Shown here: positions 42,043-50,141 of the stretch, one piece after another | Numbering within the stretch: position 1 is the first letter of the stretch | How the letters are laid out: each line of letters begins with the position of its first letter | Assembly: GCF_030817655.1 (NCBI RefSeq) | Contig: NZ_JAUSZM010000003.1 | Coordinates: forward strand, 3,100,001 to 3,164,000 | Reading direction: 5' to 3' | From: Streptomyces sp. V4I2 | GTDB lineage: Bacteria; Actinomycetota; Actinomycetes; Streptomycetales; Streptomycetaceae | Length of the DNA stretch: 64,000 nucleotides | The notes under the pieces: generated by a model | The model's database searches: none | What the model saw: only the letters and a program-made list of their open reading frames with translations | Told to the model about the DNA's origin: nothing | Program-made: the position numbers and the translations under genes

Positions 42043-42744
42043 ATGGCGAGGAAGGACACGGCAGCGGACGCTGCGAACCCCGGGCGACTCAAGCAGATCG
42101 CTCTGACCTACAAGATGACCCGCAAGGCCGACAAGAAGATCGGTCTTGTACTCGCGGCGGTCGGAATCGTCACCTTCGGTGTCTTCCTCGCGATCGGTTT
42201 CTTGATCGGTCACCCCATCTATCTCGGCATTCTGGGCCTCCTGCTCGCCTTCCTCGCGTCGGCGATCGTGTTCGGGCGCCGGGCCGAGCGAGCGGCCTTC
42301 GGGCAAATGGAGGGCCAGCCGGGCGCGGCAGCGGCGGTACTCGACAACATCGGCCGGGGCTGGACGACCACCCCCGCGGTGGCGATGAACCGCAGCCAGG
42401 ACGTGGTGCACCGGGCCGTCGGCAAGGCCGGCATCGTCCTGGTCGCCGAGGGCAACCCGAACCGGGTGAAGAGCCTGCTGGCCGCGGAGAAGAAGAAGAT
42501 GAACCGCATCGTCGCGGACGTGCCGGTGCACGACCTGATGGTGGGCACCAGCGAGGGCCAGGTCCCGCTGAAGAAGCTGCGCACGACCATGCTGAAGCTG
42601 CCGCGCGTGCTGACCGGCCCGCAGGTGACGGCCACCAACGACCGGCTGCGCGCCCTCGGTGACCTGATGAGCAACATGCCGCTCCCGAAGGGTCCGATGC
42701 CCAAGGGCATGAAGCTCCCGAAGGGCGGACCGAAGGCCCGATAG
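42043..42744 (+). CDS. DUF4191 integral membrane protein
   Basis: A 233-residue actinobacterial DUF4191 protein. A basic N terminus (MARKDTAADAANPGRLKQIALTYKM split across two short motifs) leads into two closely spaced membrane segments (LVLAAVGIVTFGVFLAIGFL; YLGILGLLLAFLASAIVF). The remaining cytoplasmic part ends in a Pro/Lys/Met-rich PKGPMPKGMKLPKGG tail. The family is usually encoded near lipA in actinobacteria, so a link to lipoate or membrane biology has been guessed, not shown. ATG 42043 probably starts a leaderless mRNA. Confidence 0.82.
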   Translation: MARKDTAADAANPGRLKQIALTYKMTRKADKKIGLVLAAVGIVTFGVFLAIGFLIGHPIYLGILGLLLAFLASAIVFGRRAERAAFGQMEGQPGAAAAVLDNIGRGWTTTPAVAMNRSQDVVHRAVGKAGIVLVAEGNPNRVKSLLAAEKKKMNRIVADVPVHDLMVGTSEGQVPLKKLRTTMLKLPRVLTGPQVTATNDRLRALGDLMSNMPLPKGPMPKGMKLPKGGPKAR

Positions 42745-42765
42745 GACGCCGACCCCCAGGTCGTG

Positions 42766-42798
42766 GAAGGGCCGTCGCGGATTCCGCGGCGGCCCTTC
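42766..42798 (+). terminator. Terminator of the DUF4191 gene
   Basis: 15-bp stem GAAGGGCCGTCGCGG / CCGCGGCGGCCCTTC (one G-U), 3-nt loop, between converging genes. Confidence 0.75.
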
Positions 42799-42810
42799 GG
42801 CGTGCGGTGG

Positions 42811-44838
42811 CTACCACGTGGAGGGTGAGGGGAGATCGGTCGGCGGGCTGTCCCCCGTGAAGTACGCCAGCTTCAGGGTGAGGGCCTCCAGTGCCGTCTT
42901 GGCCGTGAGGAGGTGCAACTCCAGGGCGAAGAGCCGTTCCGGCTCGGTGCCGGCCAGGTCGGGTCCGCACAGGACGCCGCTGCCGCTACGGGCCTTCCGC
43001 AGGCCGGTCTCCCAGCTCTCCCTGCCCTCGGGCTCCGGATACCGCGGCTGCGCGTCGGCGACCGACAGGGCCGTCAGTACGGCCGGACAGTAGCCGTCGG
43101 GCACGGAGGGCACATACCGGTCCGGCCCCTTGTCCTTCATGTCGTCCAGACCGGACGACCGCAGGGCGAGGGCCCGGATCAGCCCGGTGGCGGCGTCGCG
43201 GCCGCCGCCCTCGGACCACTCGGTCACCCGCGCGCGGGTCTCGTCGTCCACCGAGGGCAGGGGCTCCGGCCGGTACTCGGCCGGCAGCTTCTCGAAGGCC
43301 TCCAGAGTGCGGGTCAGGCTGTCCTCGGCCTTGTCGCCGACGTCCGGGGACAGCGGGTCCATGACGAGGAGGGCACCGATGGAGAGCGCCACGAGAATCG
43401 CGGTGCGACGGGGACGCGGCTGCCTGCGGGGCCTCGGCTGCTTCGGGACACCTCCGAACCTGCCTCTCGTCGGGTCCTTGGGCGGCCGTACCGCGAACCA
43501 GGTCGCCACCAGCAGCGGCACCGCCACATAGATCGCGTTGTCCAGCAGCTCCGCCGCCCAGGACCGCGATTGAGCGCTGGGCACGCGGAGCAGGACGGCG
43601 AGCGAGCTGAAGAAGAGGACCGCCTGGAGCCAGCTGCCGCCCGGGTCGCTCGGCGTGGACCGGATGACCGTGGTGTGCCGATGGGCCCAGTCGGGGTGCG
43701 TGCGCCACAGGCCCGCCGACCAACCGACCGCGTCCGCCGCCCACTCCGGCAGCCGCCCCGTCTCCCGGACCCTCGCGTGCTGCTCCTTCCATACGTTCGG
43801 GTCGGCGCCGGAGTCGACGGCGTCCAGGTCGGCGCACAACTCACGGCTGCGGAGCACGTCGGCGCGGCCGAGCTGCACCTGGGCCACGAGGAAGGCGGCG
43901 AACAGCACCTCGCCCAGCCAGGGTGCGGCGTCGGCCCAGTAGACCCGGTCCCGGCCCAGCGCGGTCTCCTGGAAGACCAGCCAACCCTGGAGCGCCGCGT
44001 AGGGAAGGAGCACCAGGACGCAGTAGGTCCGCCAGAGGGCGACGGTGAGATAGGTGATGTCCACGTCACGGTTGCGGATGTGGGCCAGCTCGTGCAGGAC
44101 CACGGCCTCGAAGTTGCGCGGACTGTGAGTGCGTTCCCTGAGCAGGGCCGCCGGGAGGGCCACGAGGTAGCGGCCGGCGCGGCCGAAGGCGACGGCGGTG
44201 GAAGCCTTGGCCGGGCGCATGTCGACGACGAAGCGAGGGGCGCGGGGCACCTCGGCCCGCTCGCTCAGCGCGGCCAGGTGCCGCCACAACGGTTCCCGCG
44301 GCTTCCGGGGCTGGAGGGCTGCCACCGGCTGCGGCGTCCACTCCAGGAGGGTGCGCACAGAAACCCAGCCGCCCTCCGAGAACCTGGAGGACAGGACCGC
44401 GTCGGGCTCGCCGGGTGCGCTCGGTGCCTGGGCGCGGGCTGCGCCGGATGCGTGGGCGGGGACTTCGTCGAAGTCCTCCGCGGGCAGCAGGCGGCCGCGG
44501 CGTACCCGCCAGACGGGGAGCAGCCAGTAGACGACCAGGGCAACGAGGACGACGGCCGCCGTGCCGAGCACCGCGAGGCGGAGGGCCTCCGTGGCGGCCT
44601 GGACCCGGCAGTGCTCGAAGTCGTCGTCGAACCAGATCGAGAGGCTGACCCGCCACACCGGCGCGTCGGGATCCGCTCCGGATCCGCGGACGCAGGCGCG
44701 GAACGTGGACTCCGACCGCAGGGCGAGCGCCGCCCGGTCCAGCATGGTGAGGCAGGACGACAGGAGAACGAACAGCAGCACCACGAAGCGCCGCGTCGTG
44801 CCGTGCCCCGCGTTCCGCCGGTTCTCCCCGCGGTTCAT
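42811..44838 (-). CDS. Large M48-type membrane metalloprotease
   Basis: A 675-residue polytopic protein with a zincin core: VVLHELAHIRNRDVD at about residue 248 (HExxH) and a downstream third-ligand Glu in RSRELCADLDAV. Membrane segments precede the core (residues ~20-120), surround it and follow it. The C-terminal ~200 residues form a Cys-containing extracytoplasmic domain (DGYCPAVLTAL, GSGVLCGPDLAG) that is not part of ordinary HtpX. Probably a membrane-associated protease related to BlaR1/HtpX. The start is ATG 44838; 19 bp upstream is the partner gene 44858, so the two are co-transcribed. Confidence 0.8.
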   Translation of the reverse strand: MNRGENRRNAGHGTTRRFVVLLFVLLSSCLTMLDRAALALRSESTFRACVRGSGADPDAPVWRVSLSIWFDDDFEHCRVQAATEALRLAVLGTAAVVLVALVVYWLLPVWRVRRGRLLPAEDFDEVPAHASGAARAQAPSAPGEPDAVLSSRFSEGGWVSVRTLLEWTPQPVAALQPRKPREPLWRHLAALSERAEVPRAPRFVVDMRPAKASTAVAFGRAGRYLVALPAALLRERTHSPRNFEAVVLHELAHIRNRDVDITYLTVALWRTYCVLVLLPYAALQGWLVFQETALGRDRVYWADAAPWLGEVLFAAFLVAQVQLGRADVLRSRELCADLDAVDSGADPNVWKEQHARVRETGRLPEWAADAVGWSAGLWRTHPDWAHRHTTVIRSTPSDPGGSWLQAVLFFSSLAVLLRVPSAQSRSWAAELLDNAIYVAVPLLVATWFAVRPPKDPTRGRFGGVPKQPRPRRQPRPRRTAILVALSIGALLVMDPLSPDVGDKAEDSLTRTLEAFEKLPAEYRPEPLPSVDDETRARVTEWSEGGGRDAATGLIRALALRSSGLDDMKDKGPDRYVPSVPDGYCPAVLTALSVADAQPRYPEPEGRESWETGLRKARSGSGVLCGPDLAGTEPERLFALELHLLTAKTALEALTLKLAYFTGDSPPTDLPSPSTW

Positions 44839-44857
44839 CGTGGTGGGTCCCCCGCAT

Positions 44858-45367
44858 TCAGCGCGCGGCGCGGACCGGCTCGTCCGGGTCGGACCGCTCG
44901 TCGGGCGCAGCGCCGGAGCCGGTCTCGCGCGCCAGGCGGGACACCACCGCGTCGGCGAGGCCCTGCGCGGTTCCCCGCTCCATCCCGGCGTCGGCCGCCA
45001 GCTCCAGCACCCGCCCGTGGACGGCGTCCAGCTGGGGTGCGGTCAGCGCCGGCACAGTGTCCGCGTCGTCGTCGGACCGGCGCAGCAGTCTGCGCAGCGG
45101 AGCCCCGAGGCGGGCCAGCGCGCTGTCCGTGGCCGCGCCCACCCCACGCCTGACCACCTCGTCCACCACGAGCCACACCACCGGTGTGACCAGGACCACG
45201 GCGTCCGTCAGCCCGAAGCCGAGGGTGTCCGGGTGGCTGCCCCGGCGCTTCAGCACGTCCGTGACGTGCCGGTCACTCAGGGATCTCATGCCGTCGAGCA
45301 GAACCAGCTCACCCGGAGCCGTGTCGGCGACGACATCCCGCACGACCTCGCGTCGTGTTGCGCTCAT
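44858..45367 (-). CDS. Hypothetical protein preceding the M48 protease
   Basis: A 169-residue protein of unknown family. It has a central hydrophobic segment (LTDAVVLVTPVVWLVVDEVV) flanked by an N-terminal helical region (TRREVVRDVVADTAPGELVLLDGM) and a C-terminal acidic helical region (LDAVHGRVLELAADAGM). The size and the 19-bp spacing to the downstream membrane protease gene suggest a regulator or partner of that protease, analogous to sensor/inhibitor pairs; this is inference from gene arrangement only. Confidence 0.65.
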   Translation of the reverse strand: MSATRREVVRDVVADTAPGELVLLDGMRSLSDRHVTDVLKRRGSHPDTLGFGLTDAVVLVTPVVWLVVDEVVRRGVGAATDSALARLGAPLRRLLRRSDDDADTVPALTAPQLDAVHGRVLELAADAGMERGTAQGLADAVVSRLARETGSGAAPDERSDPDEPVRAAR

Positions 45368-45452
45368 GCCGGAGCACCTTACTCATGGCCTTGCAACACC
45401 GCTGAATTCACAAGGGAGTTGAGGGTGCCCCGTGGTCAGGATCACAGCCGGG

Positions 45453-45920
45453 TCAGATGCGGACCTCGACCGTGCGGGCCAGCCGGTCGTGCAGGCCGCG
45501 GCCGTCGCGGTCCCAGATCAGGGCCGGGACGGCGAGGCAGAGCAGGGCCGTGCGGAGCAGGGCGCGGGCGGGGCTGACGCGGCCGGTGTCGACGGTGACC
45601 ACGCGCAGGCCGAAGAGGCGCTTACCCGGGGTGAAGCCGACGGTGCCCACGGTCAGGGCGCCGAGCAGGAAGAAGACGAGGAGCGCCCAGTTGCTGGTCG
45701 CCTGGTCGTAGCCCTGTGTGATGAGGCCGTATGCGATCAAGAGGCTCAGGCCCCAGTCGACGGCGATGGCGCCGAGGCGCCGGCCGGGGCGGGCGATCGA
45801 GCCCGGCCCCTCTTCCGGCAGACCGAGTTGCTCACCGCGGTATCCGAAGTCGACACCGGCTTCCTCCGCGGCCGTGCGCGGTCCGGAAAGCCACGATCCG
45901 ATTGCCTGCCTGTTGTCCAC
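45453..45920 (-). CDS. RDD-family membrane protein
   Basis: A 155-residue RDD protein: the domain starts at RPGRRLGAIAVDWGLSLLIAYG, has the TPGKRLFGLRVVTVD loop, and ends with WDRDGRGLHDRLARTVEV, carrying the Arg-Asp-Asp signature residues. Three membrane segments are visible. Family members are putative transporters or stress proteins. GTG 45920; it is divergent from glnA and shares the 199-bp region holding the GlnR operator. Confidence 0.88.
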   Translation of the reverse strand: MDNRQAIGSWLSGPRTAAEEAGVDFGYRGEQLGLPEEGPGSIARPGRRLGAIAVDWGLSLLIAYGLITQGYDQATSNWALLVFFLLGALTVGTVGFTPGKRLFGLRVVTVDTGRVSPARALLRTALLCLAVPALIWDRDGRGLHDRLARTVEVRI

Positions 45921-45983
45921 CCGTCCACGGTACTGCGCCCGTTTCGCGATACGGACAGGTGGGGTAGGCGTAGCGATGTCCGG

Positions 45984-46021
45984 TTAACTTGTGCGAAACA
46001 AATGGGTCACGTCTGAGAAAT
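45984..46021 (+). promoter_or_regulatory. GlnR operator of glnA
   Basis: Four boxes at 11-bp spacing: TTAAC-N6-GAAAC-N6-GTCAC-N6-GAAAT, matching the Streptomyces GlnR consensus gTnAC-n6-GaAAC repeated twice. A -10-like TAGGGT (46032-46037) follows. This is the nitrogen-control site for glnA. Confidence 0.85.
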
Positions 46022-46119
46022 CACCCGTCCCTAGGGTCGAGGTCAGCGTGTGCCACCGCACTGGCCGCACGAACGAACTACCACCCCGGCACGGAACGGT
46101 CGGGGGTAGGAGGAGCTGG

Positions 46120-47529
46120 ATGTTCCAGAACGCCGACGAGACCAAGAAGTTCATCGCGGACAAGGGCGTCAAGTTCATCGACGTCCGCTTCTGCGACCTG
46201 CCGGGCGTCATGCAGCACTTCACGGTGCCCGTTGAGGCGTTCGACCCGGACGAGGAGCTGGCCTTCGACGGATCGTCGATCCGTGGCTTCCAGGCCATTC
46301 ACGAGTCCGACATGGCGCTGCGCGCGGACCTGTCGACCGCCCGGGTCGACGCCTTCCGCCGTGACAAGACGCTGAACATCAACTTCTTCATCCACGACCC
46401 GATCACCGGCGAGCAGTACAGCCGTGACCCGCGCAACGTGGCCAAGAAGGCGGAGGCCTACCTCGCCTCCACCGGGATCGCCGACACCGCGTACTTCGGC
46501 CCCGAGGCCGAGTTCTACGTGTTCGACAGCGTCCGCTTCGCGACCACCGCGAACGAGTCCTTCTATCACATCGACTCCGAGGCGGGCGCCTGGAACACCG
46601 GCGCCCTCGAGGACAACCGTGGGTACAAGGTCCGCTACAAGGGCGGCTACTTCCCGGTCCCGCCGGTCGACCACTTCGCCGACCTGCGTGCCGAGATCTC
46701 CCTGGAGCTGGCCAACGCCGGCCTCCAGGTCGAGCGCCAGCACCACGAGGTGGGCACCGCCGGCCAGGCGGAGATCAACTACAAGTTCAACACGCTGCTC
46801 GCCGCGGCCGACGACCTCCAGCTCTTCAAGTACATCGTGAAGAACGTGGCCTGGCGCAACGGCAAGACCGCGACCTTCATGCCGAAGCCGATCTTCGGTG
46901 ACAACGGCTCGGGCATGCACGTCCACCAGTCGCTGTGGGCCAACGGCGACCCGCTGTTCTACGACGAGGCCGGTTACGCGGGCCTGTCGGACATGGCCCG
47001 CTTCTACATCGGCGGCATCCTCAAGCACGCCCCGTCGCTGCTGGCCTTCACCAACCCGACGGTGAACTCGTACCACCGTCTGGTGCCGGGCTTCGAGGCG
47101 CCGGTCAACCTGGTGTACTCGCAGCGCAACCGCTCCGCGGCCATGCGTATCCCGATCACCGGCTCGAACCCGAAGGCCAAGCGCGTCGAGTTCCGGGCGC
47201 CCGACTCCTCCGGCAACCCGTACCTGGCGTTCTCCGCGCTGCTGCTCGCGGGCCTGGACGGCATCAAGAACAAGATCGAGCCGGCCGAGCCGATCGACAA
47301 GGACCTGTACGAGCTGGCTCCCGAGGAGCACGCGGGCGTCGCGCAGGTCCCGACCTCGCTCCCGGCCGTCCTCGACCGCCTCGAGGCCGACCACGAGTTC
47401 CTGCTCGCGGGCGACGTCTTCACGTCCGACCTGATCGAGACGTGGATCGACTACAAGCGCGCCAACGAGATCGCGCCGCTGCAGCTGCGTCCGCACCCGC
47501 ACGAGTTCGAGCTCTACTTCGACGTGTGA
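46120..47529 (+). CDS. glnA: Glutamine synthetase type I
   Basis: Dodecameric ammonium-assimilating enzyme (ATP, glutamate and NH3 to glutamine). The 469 residues carry the expected landmarks: [11 protein letters not shown], the catalytic [12 protein letters not shown] metal site, [12 protein letters not shown], and the adenylylation site [10 protein letters not shown] with Tyr at exactly residue 397, so it is likely controlled by GlnE as well as by GlnR. GTAGGAGGAG precedes ATG 46120. The second synthetase, glnII, is 10 kb downstream. Confidence 0.98.
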   Translation: MFQNADETKKFIADKGVKFIDVRFCDLPGVMQHFTVPVEAFDPDEELAFDGSSIRGFQAIHESDMALRADLSTARVDAFRRDKTLNINFFIHDPITGEQYSRDPRNVAKKAEAYLASTGIADTAYFGPEAEFYVFDSVRFATTANESFYHIDSEAGAWNTGALEDNRGYKVRYKGGYFPVPPVDHFADLRAEISLELANAGLQVERQHHEVGTAGQAEINYKFNTLLAAADDLQLFKYIVKNVAWRNGKTATFMPKPIFGDNGSGMHVHQSLWANGDPLFYDEAGYAGLSDMARFYIGGILKHAPSLLAFTNPTVNSYHRLVPGFEAPVNLVYSQRNRSAAMRIPITGSNPKAKRVEFRAPDSSGNPYLAFSALLLAGLDGIKNKIEPAEPIDKDLYELAPEEHAGVAQVPTSLPAVLDRLEADHEFLLAGDVFTSDLIETWIDYKRANEIAPLQLRPHPHEFELYFDV

Positions 47530-47551
47530 TCGGCCAGTAGGCCCTTCGGCT

Positions 47552-47585
47552 GCGCCCCCGTTCCTGATTTCTCAGGGCGGGGGCG
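47552..47585 (+). terminator. Terminator of glnA
   Basis: 8-bp outer stem CGCCCCCG / CGGGGGCG with an additional inner CCTGA / TCAGG stem; 23 nt after the stop. Confidence 0.65.
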
Positions 47586-47642
47586 TCGTCGTATCGTGTT
47601 CTGTACAACTGTTCGAGACGGAGACGACCGGGGGTTACGGGG

Positions 47643-47900
47643 ATGCCCGAACAGGACGACGCGGAGCGGGAGTTCGACCTCAAGTGGGCCGACAACGCCC
47701 AGCACAAGGAGCCCTCCGCGCGGGCCAGGATGCTGGCCGCGCGCTGGAAGGAGAACCCGCCCGAGCCGCAGCCGTTCCGCGCCGACCCCGACCCGGCGGG
47801 GCCGCGCCGGTCGTCGTGGATATCGACGGTCATCGTGCTCGGGAGTGTGGCGGCGATCATCCTGCTGCTGGGGTACGCGAACTTCCGGGCGCCGTACTAG
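47643..47900 (+). CDS. Small C-terminally anchored membrane protein, 85 aa
   Basis: A charged, acidic/basic cytoplasmic N terminus (EREFDLKWADNAQHKEPSAR) and a single C-terminal membrane segment (STVIVLGSVAAIILLLGYA), ending NFRAPY. No family recognised; conserved short tail-anchored proteins occur beside glnA in related genomes as I recall. ATG 47643 with GGGG upstream. It may be co-transcribed with nothing else. Confidence 0.65.
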   Translation: MPEQDDAEREFDLKWADNAQHKEPSARARMLAARWKENPPEPQPFRADPDPAGPRRSSWISTVIVLGSVAAIILLLGYANFRAPY

Positions 47901-48034
47901 CGAGGCGCTGTGCGAGGCCGGGACCGGGGGCTGAGCCTTTGCTGGTCCTAGAGGTGATCGCGACCGCTTCATGGGCAGGGGCGGGTGCACACTGGGCTGT
48001 GGGGCGAGTGCCTGACTGCTGAGGGTGATGCCAG

Positions 48035-48955
48035 ATGCAGAGCCGCTTTCGGAGCGACCGGCGGTTGACCGTGCGGATGACGGTCACGATGTTTCTACTT
48101 GGGCTGCTGTACGTGGCCTTCGTCGCGGCCTTGGTCGTGCTGTTGAAGTCGTGGGTGCTGGTCGTGGTGGTCGCGGCGGGGATGCTCGGCGCGCAGTACT
48201 GGTTCTCCGACCGGATCGCGCTGTTCGCGATGCGCGGGCGGGTCGTGGAGCGGGAGGAGTATCCCGAACTGCACGCCGTGATCGACCGGCTGTGTGCCCT
48301 CGCGGACATGCCCAAGCCGGTGGTCGCCGTGTCGGAGATGGACATGCCGAACGCGTTCGCGACCGGGCGGAACCCCGACAACGCCGTCGTCTGCGTGACC
48401 ACCGGGCTGCTGCGGCGGCTGGAACCCGCGGAGCTGGAGGGCGTCCTCGCGCACGAGCTGTCGCACGTGGCGCACAAGGACGTCGCCGTGATCACCATCG
48501 CGTCCTTCCTCGGGGTGATCGCGGGGCTGATCGTGCGGTTCGCCTTCTACTCGCAGCTGTTCGGCGGCGGGCGCAGGGATCAGAACACCGCCGTCGTCTT
48601 CGCCGCCGTGATGGGGGTGTCGGCGGCCGTGTACGCGATCAGCTTCCTGCTGATCCGGGCGCTGTCCCGGTACCGGGAGCTGGCGGCGGACCGGGCCGCG
48701 GCCCTGCTCACCGGCCGGCCCTCGGCGCTGGCGTCCGCGCTCACCAAGGTCACCGGCGACATCGCCCGGATCCCCAGCAAGGACCTGCGCACGGCCCAGG
48801 CGTTCAACGCCTTCTATTTCACCCCCGCGCTGGGCGCCGAGCCGGGCGTGGCGCGGATCTTCTCGACCCACCCGAGCCTGGAGCAGCGGCTGGAGCAGCT
48901 GGGGCGGATCTCCGGTGAGCTGGGCGAGGCGGCGACGCCGGGAAGGGCGGGCTGA
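48035..48955 (+). CDS. htpX: HtpX-type M48 membrane metalloprotease
   Basis: Membrane quality-control protease that cleaves misfolded membrane proteins. The 306 residues start with two membrane helices; the active site is HELSH at His140/Glu141/His144 with third ligand Glu in RYRELAADRAA. Characteristic DMPNAFATGRNPDNAVVCVTTGLL precedes it (shown here split as family landmarks MPNAFATGR and VVCVTTGLL). Downstream by only 2 bp lies the PspAB-type gene, which fits the known htpX-pspAB pairing. Confidence 0.92.
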   Translation: MQSRFRSDRRLTVRMTVTMFLLGLLYVAFVAALVVLLKSWVLVVVVAAGMLGAQYWFSDRIALFAMRGRVVEREEYPELHAVIDRLCALADMPKPVVAVSEMDMPNAFATGRNPDNAVVCVTTGLLRRLEPAELEGVLAHELSHVAHKDVAVITIASFLGVIAGLIVRFAFYSQLFGGGRRDQNTAVVFAAVMGVSAAVYAISFLLIRALSRYRELAADRAAALLTGRPSALASALTKVTGDIARIPSKDLRTAQAFNAFYFTPALGAEPGVARIFSTHPSLEQRLEQLGRISGELGEAATPGRAG

Positions 48956-48957
48956 GG

Positions 48958-49542
48958 ATGGGGCTGCTGGACATCCTGCTCGGCCGTACGAAGCCGGTCG
49001 CACCCGATCTCGACCAGCTCTTCGCGCTGCCGTCGGCGGCGGTGACGCTGGAGGCGGCCGCCTCCTTCACGCCGACCGGGCGGGGTGCGGTGTGCTTCGC
49101 CACGGTGGAGGGCGCTGCCTTCGAGCAGACCCACCGCGAGGTGCAGGCCCTGCTCGACGCGGACACCGACCGAGACGGGCCGCCGGTGGAGCTGCGGCGG
49201 GACGGCTACGGGTATTCGTGGCTGGTGTCGGAGCGCGCTCCCGACCAGCTGCCGCTCCTGGTCAACGACCTGCACGCGGTGAACAGTTCGATGGAGGTCA
49301 ACGGCTTCGGGCCGCAACTGCTGTGTTCCCTGGCCGGGTTCCAGGATCCGGAGGGCCGGTCGCTGGCGCTGGTCTACCTCTACAAGCGCGGCAGCTTCTA
49401 CCCGTTCGCGCCGCTGCCCGGCGAGGGACAGCGGCGCGACAACGCACTGGAGCTGCGGGTGAAGGCGGCACTGGAGGGCGATCTGCGGATCGAGCCCGAC
49501 CTGAGCCGCTGGTTCCCGGTGTGGGGCGCCCCCGGTCTGTGA
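48958..49542 (+). CDS. PspA-associated protein PspAB
   Basis: A 194-residue soluble protein of the PspAB family: it begins MGLLDILLGRTKPV, has the ELRRDGYGYSWLVS and VNDLHAVNSSMEVNGFGPQLL blocks, and ends near DLSRWFPVWG. PspAB is found beside htpX and works with PspA-type membrane stress proteins. It starts 2 bp after the htpX stop, so it is translationally linked. Together with pspA/pspAA 47 kb away it completes the actinobacterial Psp set. Confidence 0.85.
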   Translation: MGLLDILLGRTKPVAPDLDQLFALPSAAVTLEAAASFTPTGRGAVCFATVEGAAFEQTHREVQALLDADTDRDGPPVELRRDGYGYSWLVSERAPDQLPLLVNDLHAVNSSMEVNGFGPQLLCSLAGFQDPEGRSLALVYLYKRGSFYPFAPLPGEGQRRDNALELRVKAALEGDLRIEPDLSRWFPVWGAPGL

Positions 49543-49559
49543 CGACGACCGGGGGCGCC
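49525..49559 (+). terminator. Terminator overlapping the pspAB stop codon
   Basis: 12-bp stem GGCGCCCCCGGT / ACCGGGGGCGCC; the left arm is coding and the TGA lies in the loop. Confidence 0.7.
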
Positions 49560-49560
49560 T

Positions 49561-49613
49561 GGATCACCGGGATCACCGGGATCACCAGTGGTCTCACTGG
49601 TCTCACTTGCTCT
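49561..49613. repeat. Short tandem direct repeats between convergent genes
   Basis: GGATCACCG occurs three times at 10-bp intervals (49561-49587), followed by two copies of TGGTCTCACT. A local slippage tract, no gene. Confidence 0.6.
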
Positions 49614-49884
49614 TCTCGCGCTCCTGACGGCGGGACTCGAAGGGGCGCTCGCGGCGGTAGCGACGCTCCCACCTGGCCTGCTTGTCACGGCGGTCGCGAT
49701 ACGCGCGGTAGCTCGCGGGCGTGGGCCCCGCCGAGGATCCCCCCGTCGGCGACGAGGGCGAGGACCCGCCGCGTCCGTACTGCACGTACAGGAAGAGCAC
49801 GGCGACGGCGGCGAGCCAGTAGAGATGGTTGTCGAATCCCAGAACGACCAGGACGACGGTCCCGGATATGACGATGGTGCCCAT
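49603..49884 (-). CDS. Small membrane protein with basic tail, 93 aa
   Basis: Two hydrophobic segments (MGTIVISGTVVLVVLGF and WLAAVAVLFLYVQYG) followed by a Ser/Pro/Gly linker and a strongly basic C-terminal tail (RDRRDKQARWERRYRRER). The tail could bind nucleic acid, phospholipid head groups or membrane-proximal partners. Family not recognised. ATG 49884 has GGAGG 7 nt upstream. It converges on pspAB. Confidence 0.65.
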   Translation of the reverse strand: MGTIVISGTVVLVVLGFDNHLYWLAAVAVLFLYVQYGRGGSSPSSPTGGSSAGPTPASYRAYRDRRDKQARWERRYRRERPFESRRQEREKSK

Positions 49885-50141
49885 GACGGGCCTCCGTGGG
49901 CGTGGGTTGATCCGAGCGGTGATCCGTTCCCGACGGGGCGCCGGGGGTGGGCGGCCGTCCGTCGGTGCGTAGAGAGTAGCCCCGAGTCCGCGGGGTGATG
50001 CCTGTCCTGCGGGACGCGGTGGTGGGCAGTTCCTCGACGCTTGTCCAGCGTAGGGAGGCGGTCACTTGACGTGCATCCCCTTTTTCCCGCGCGGCGCGGC
50101 GGCGTAGGCGCCATGAGTGAACGCTGCCGCAGGCGCCATGA

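Noticed and set aside
42913..45153. Plus-strand open frame over the M48 protease gene
   Set aside because: Antisense; HExxH and membrane segments are on the minus strand.
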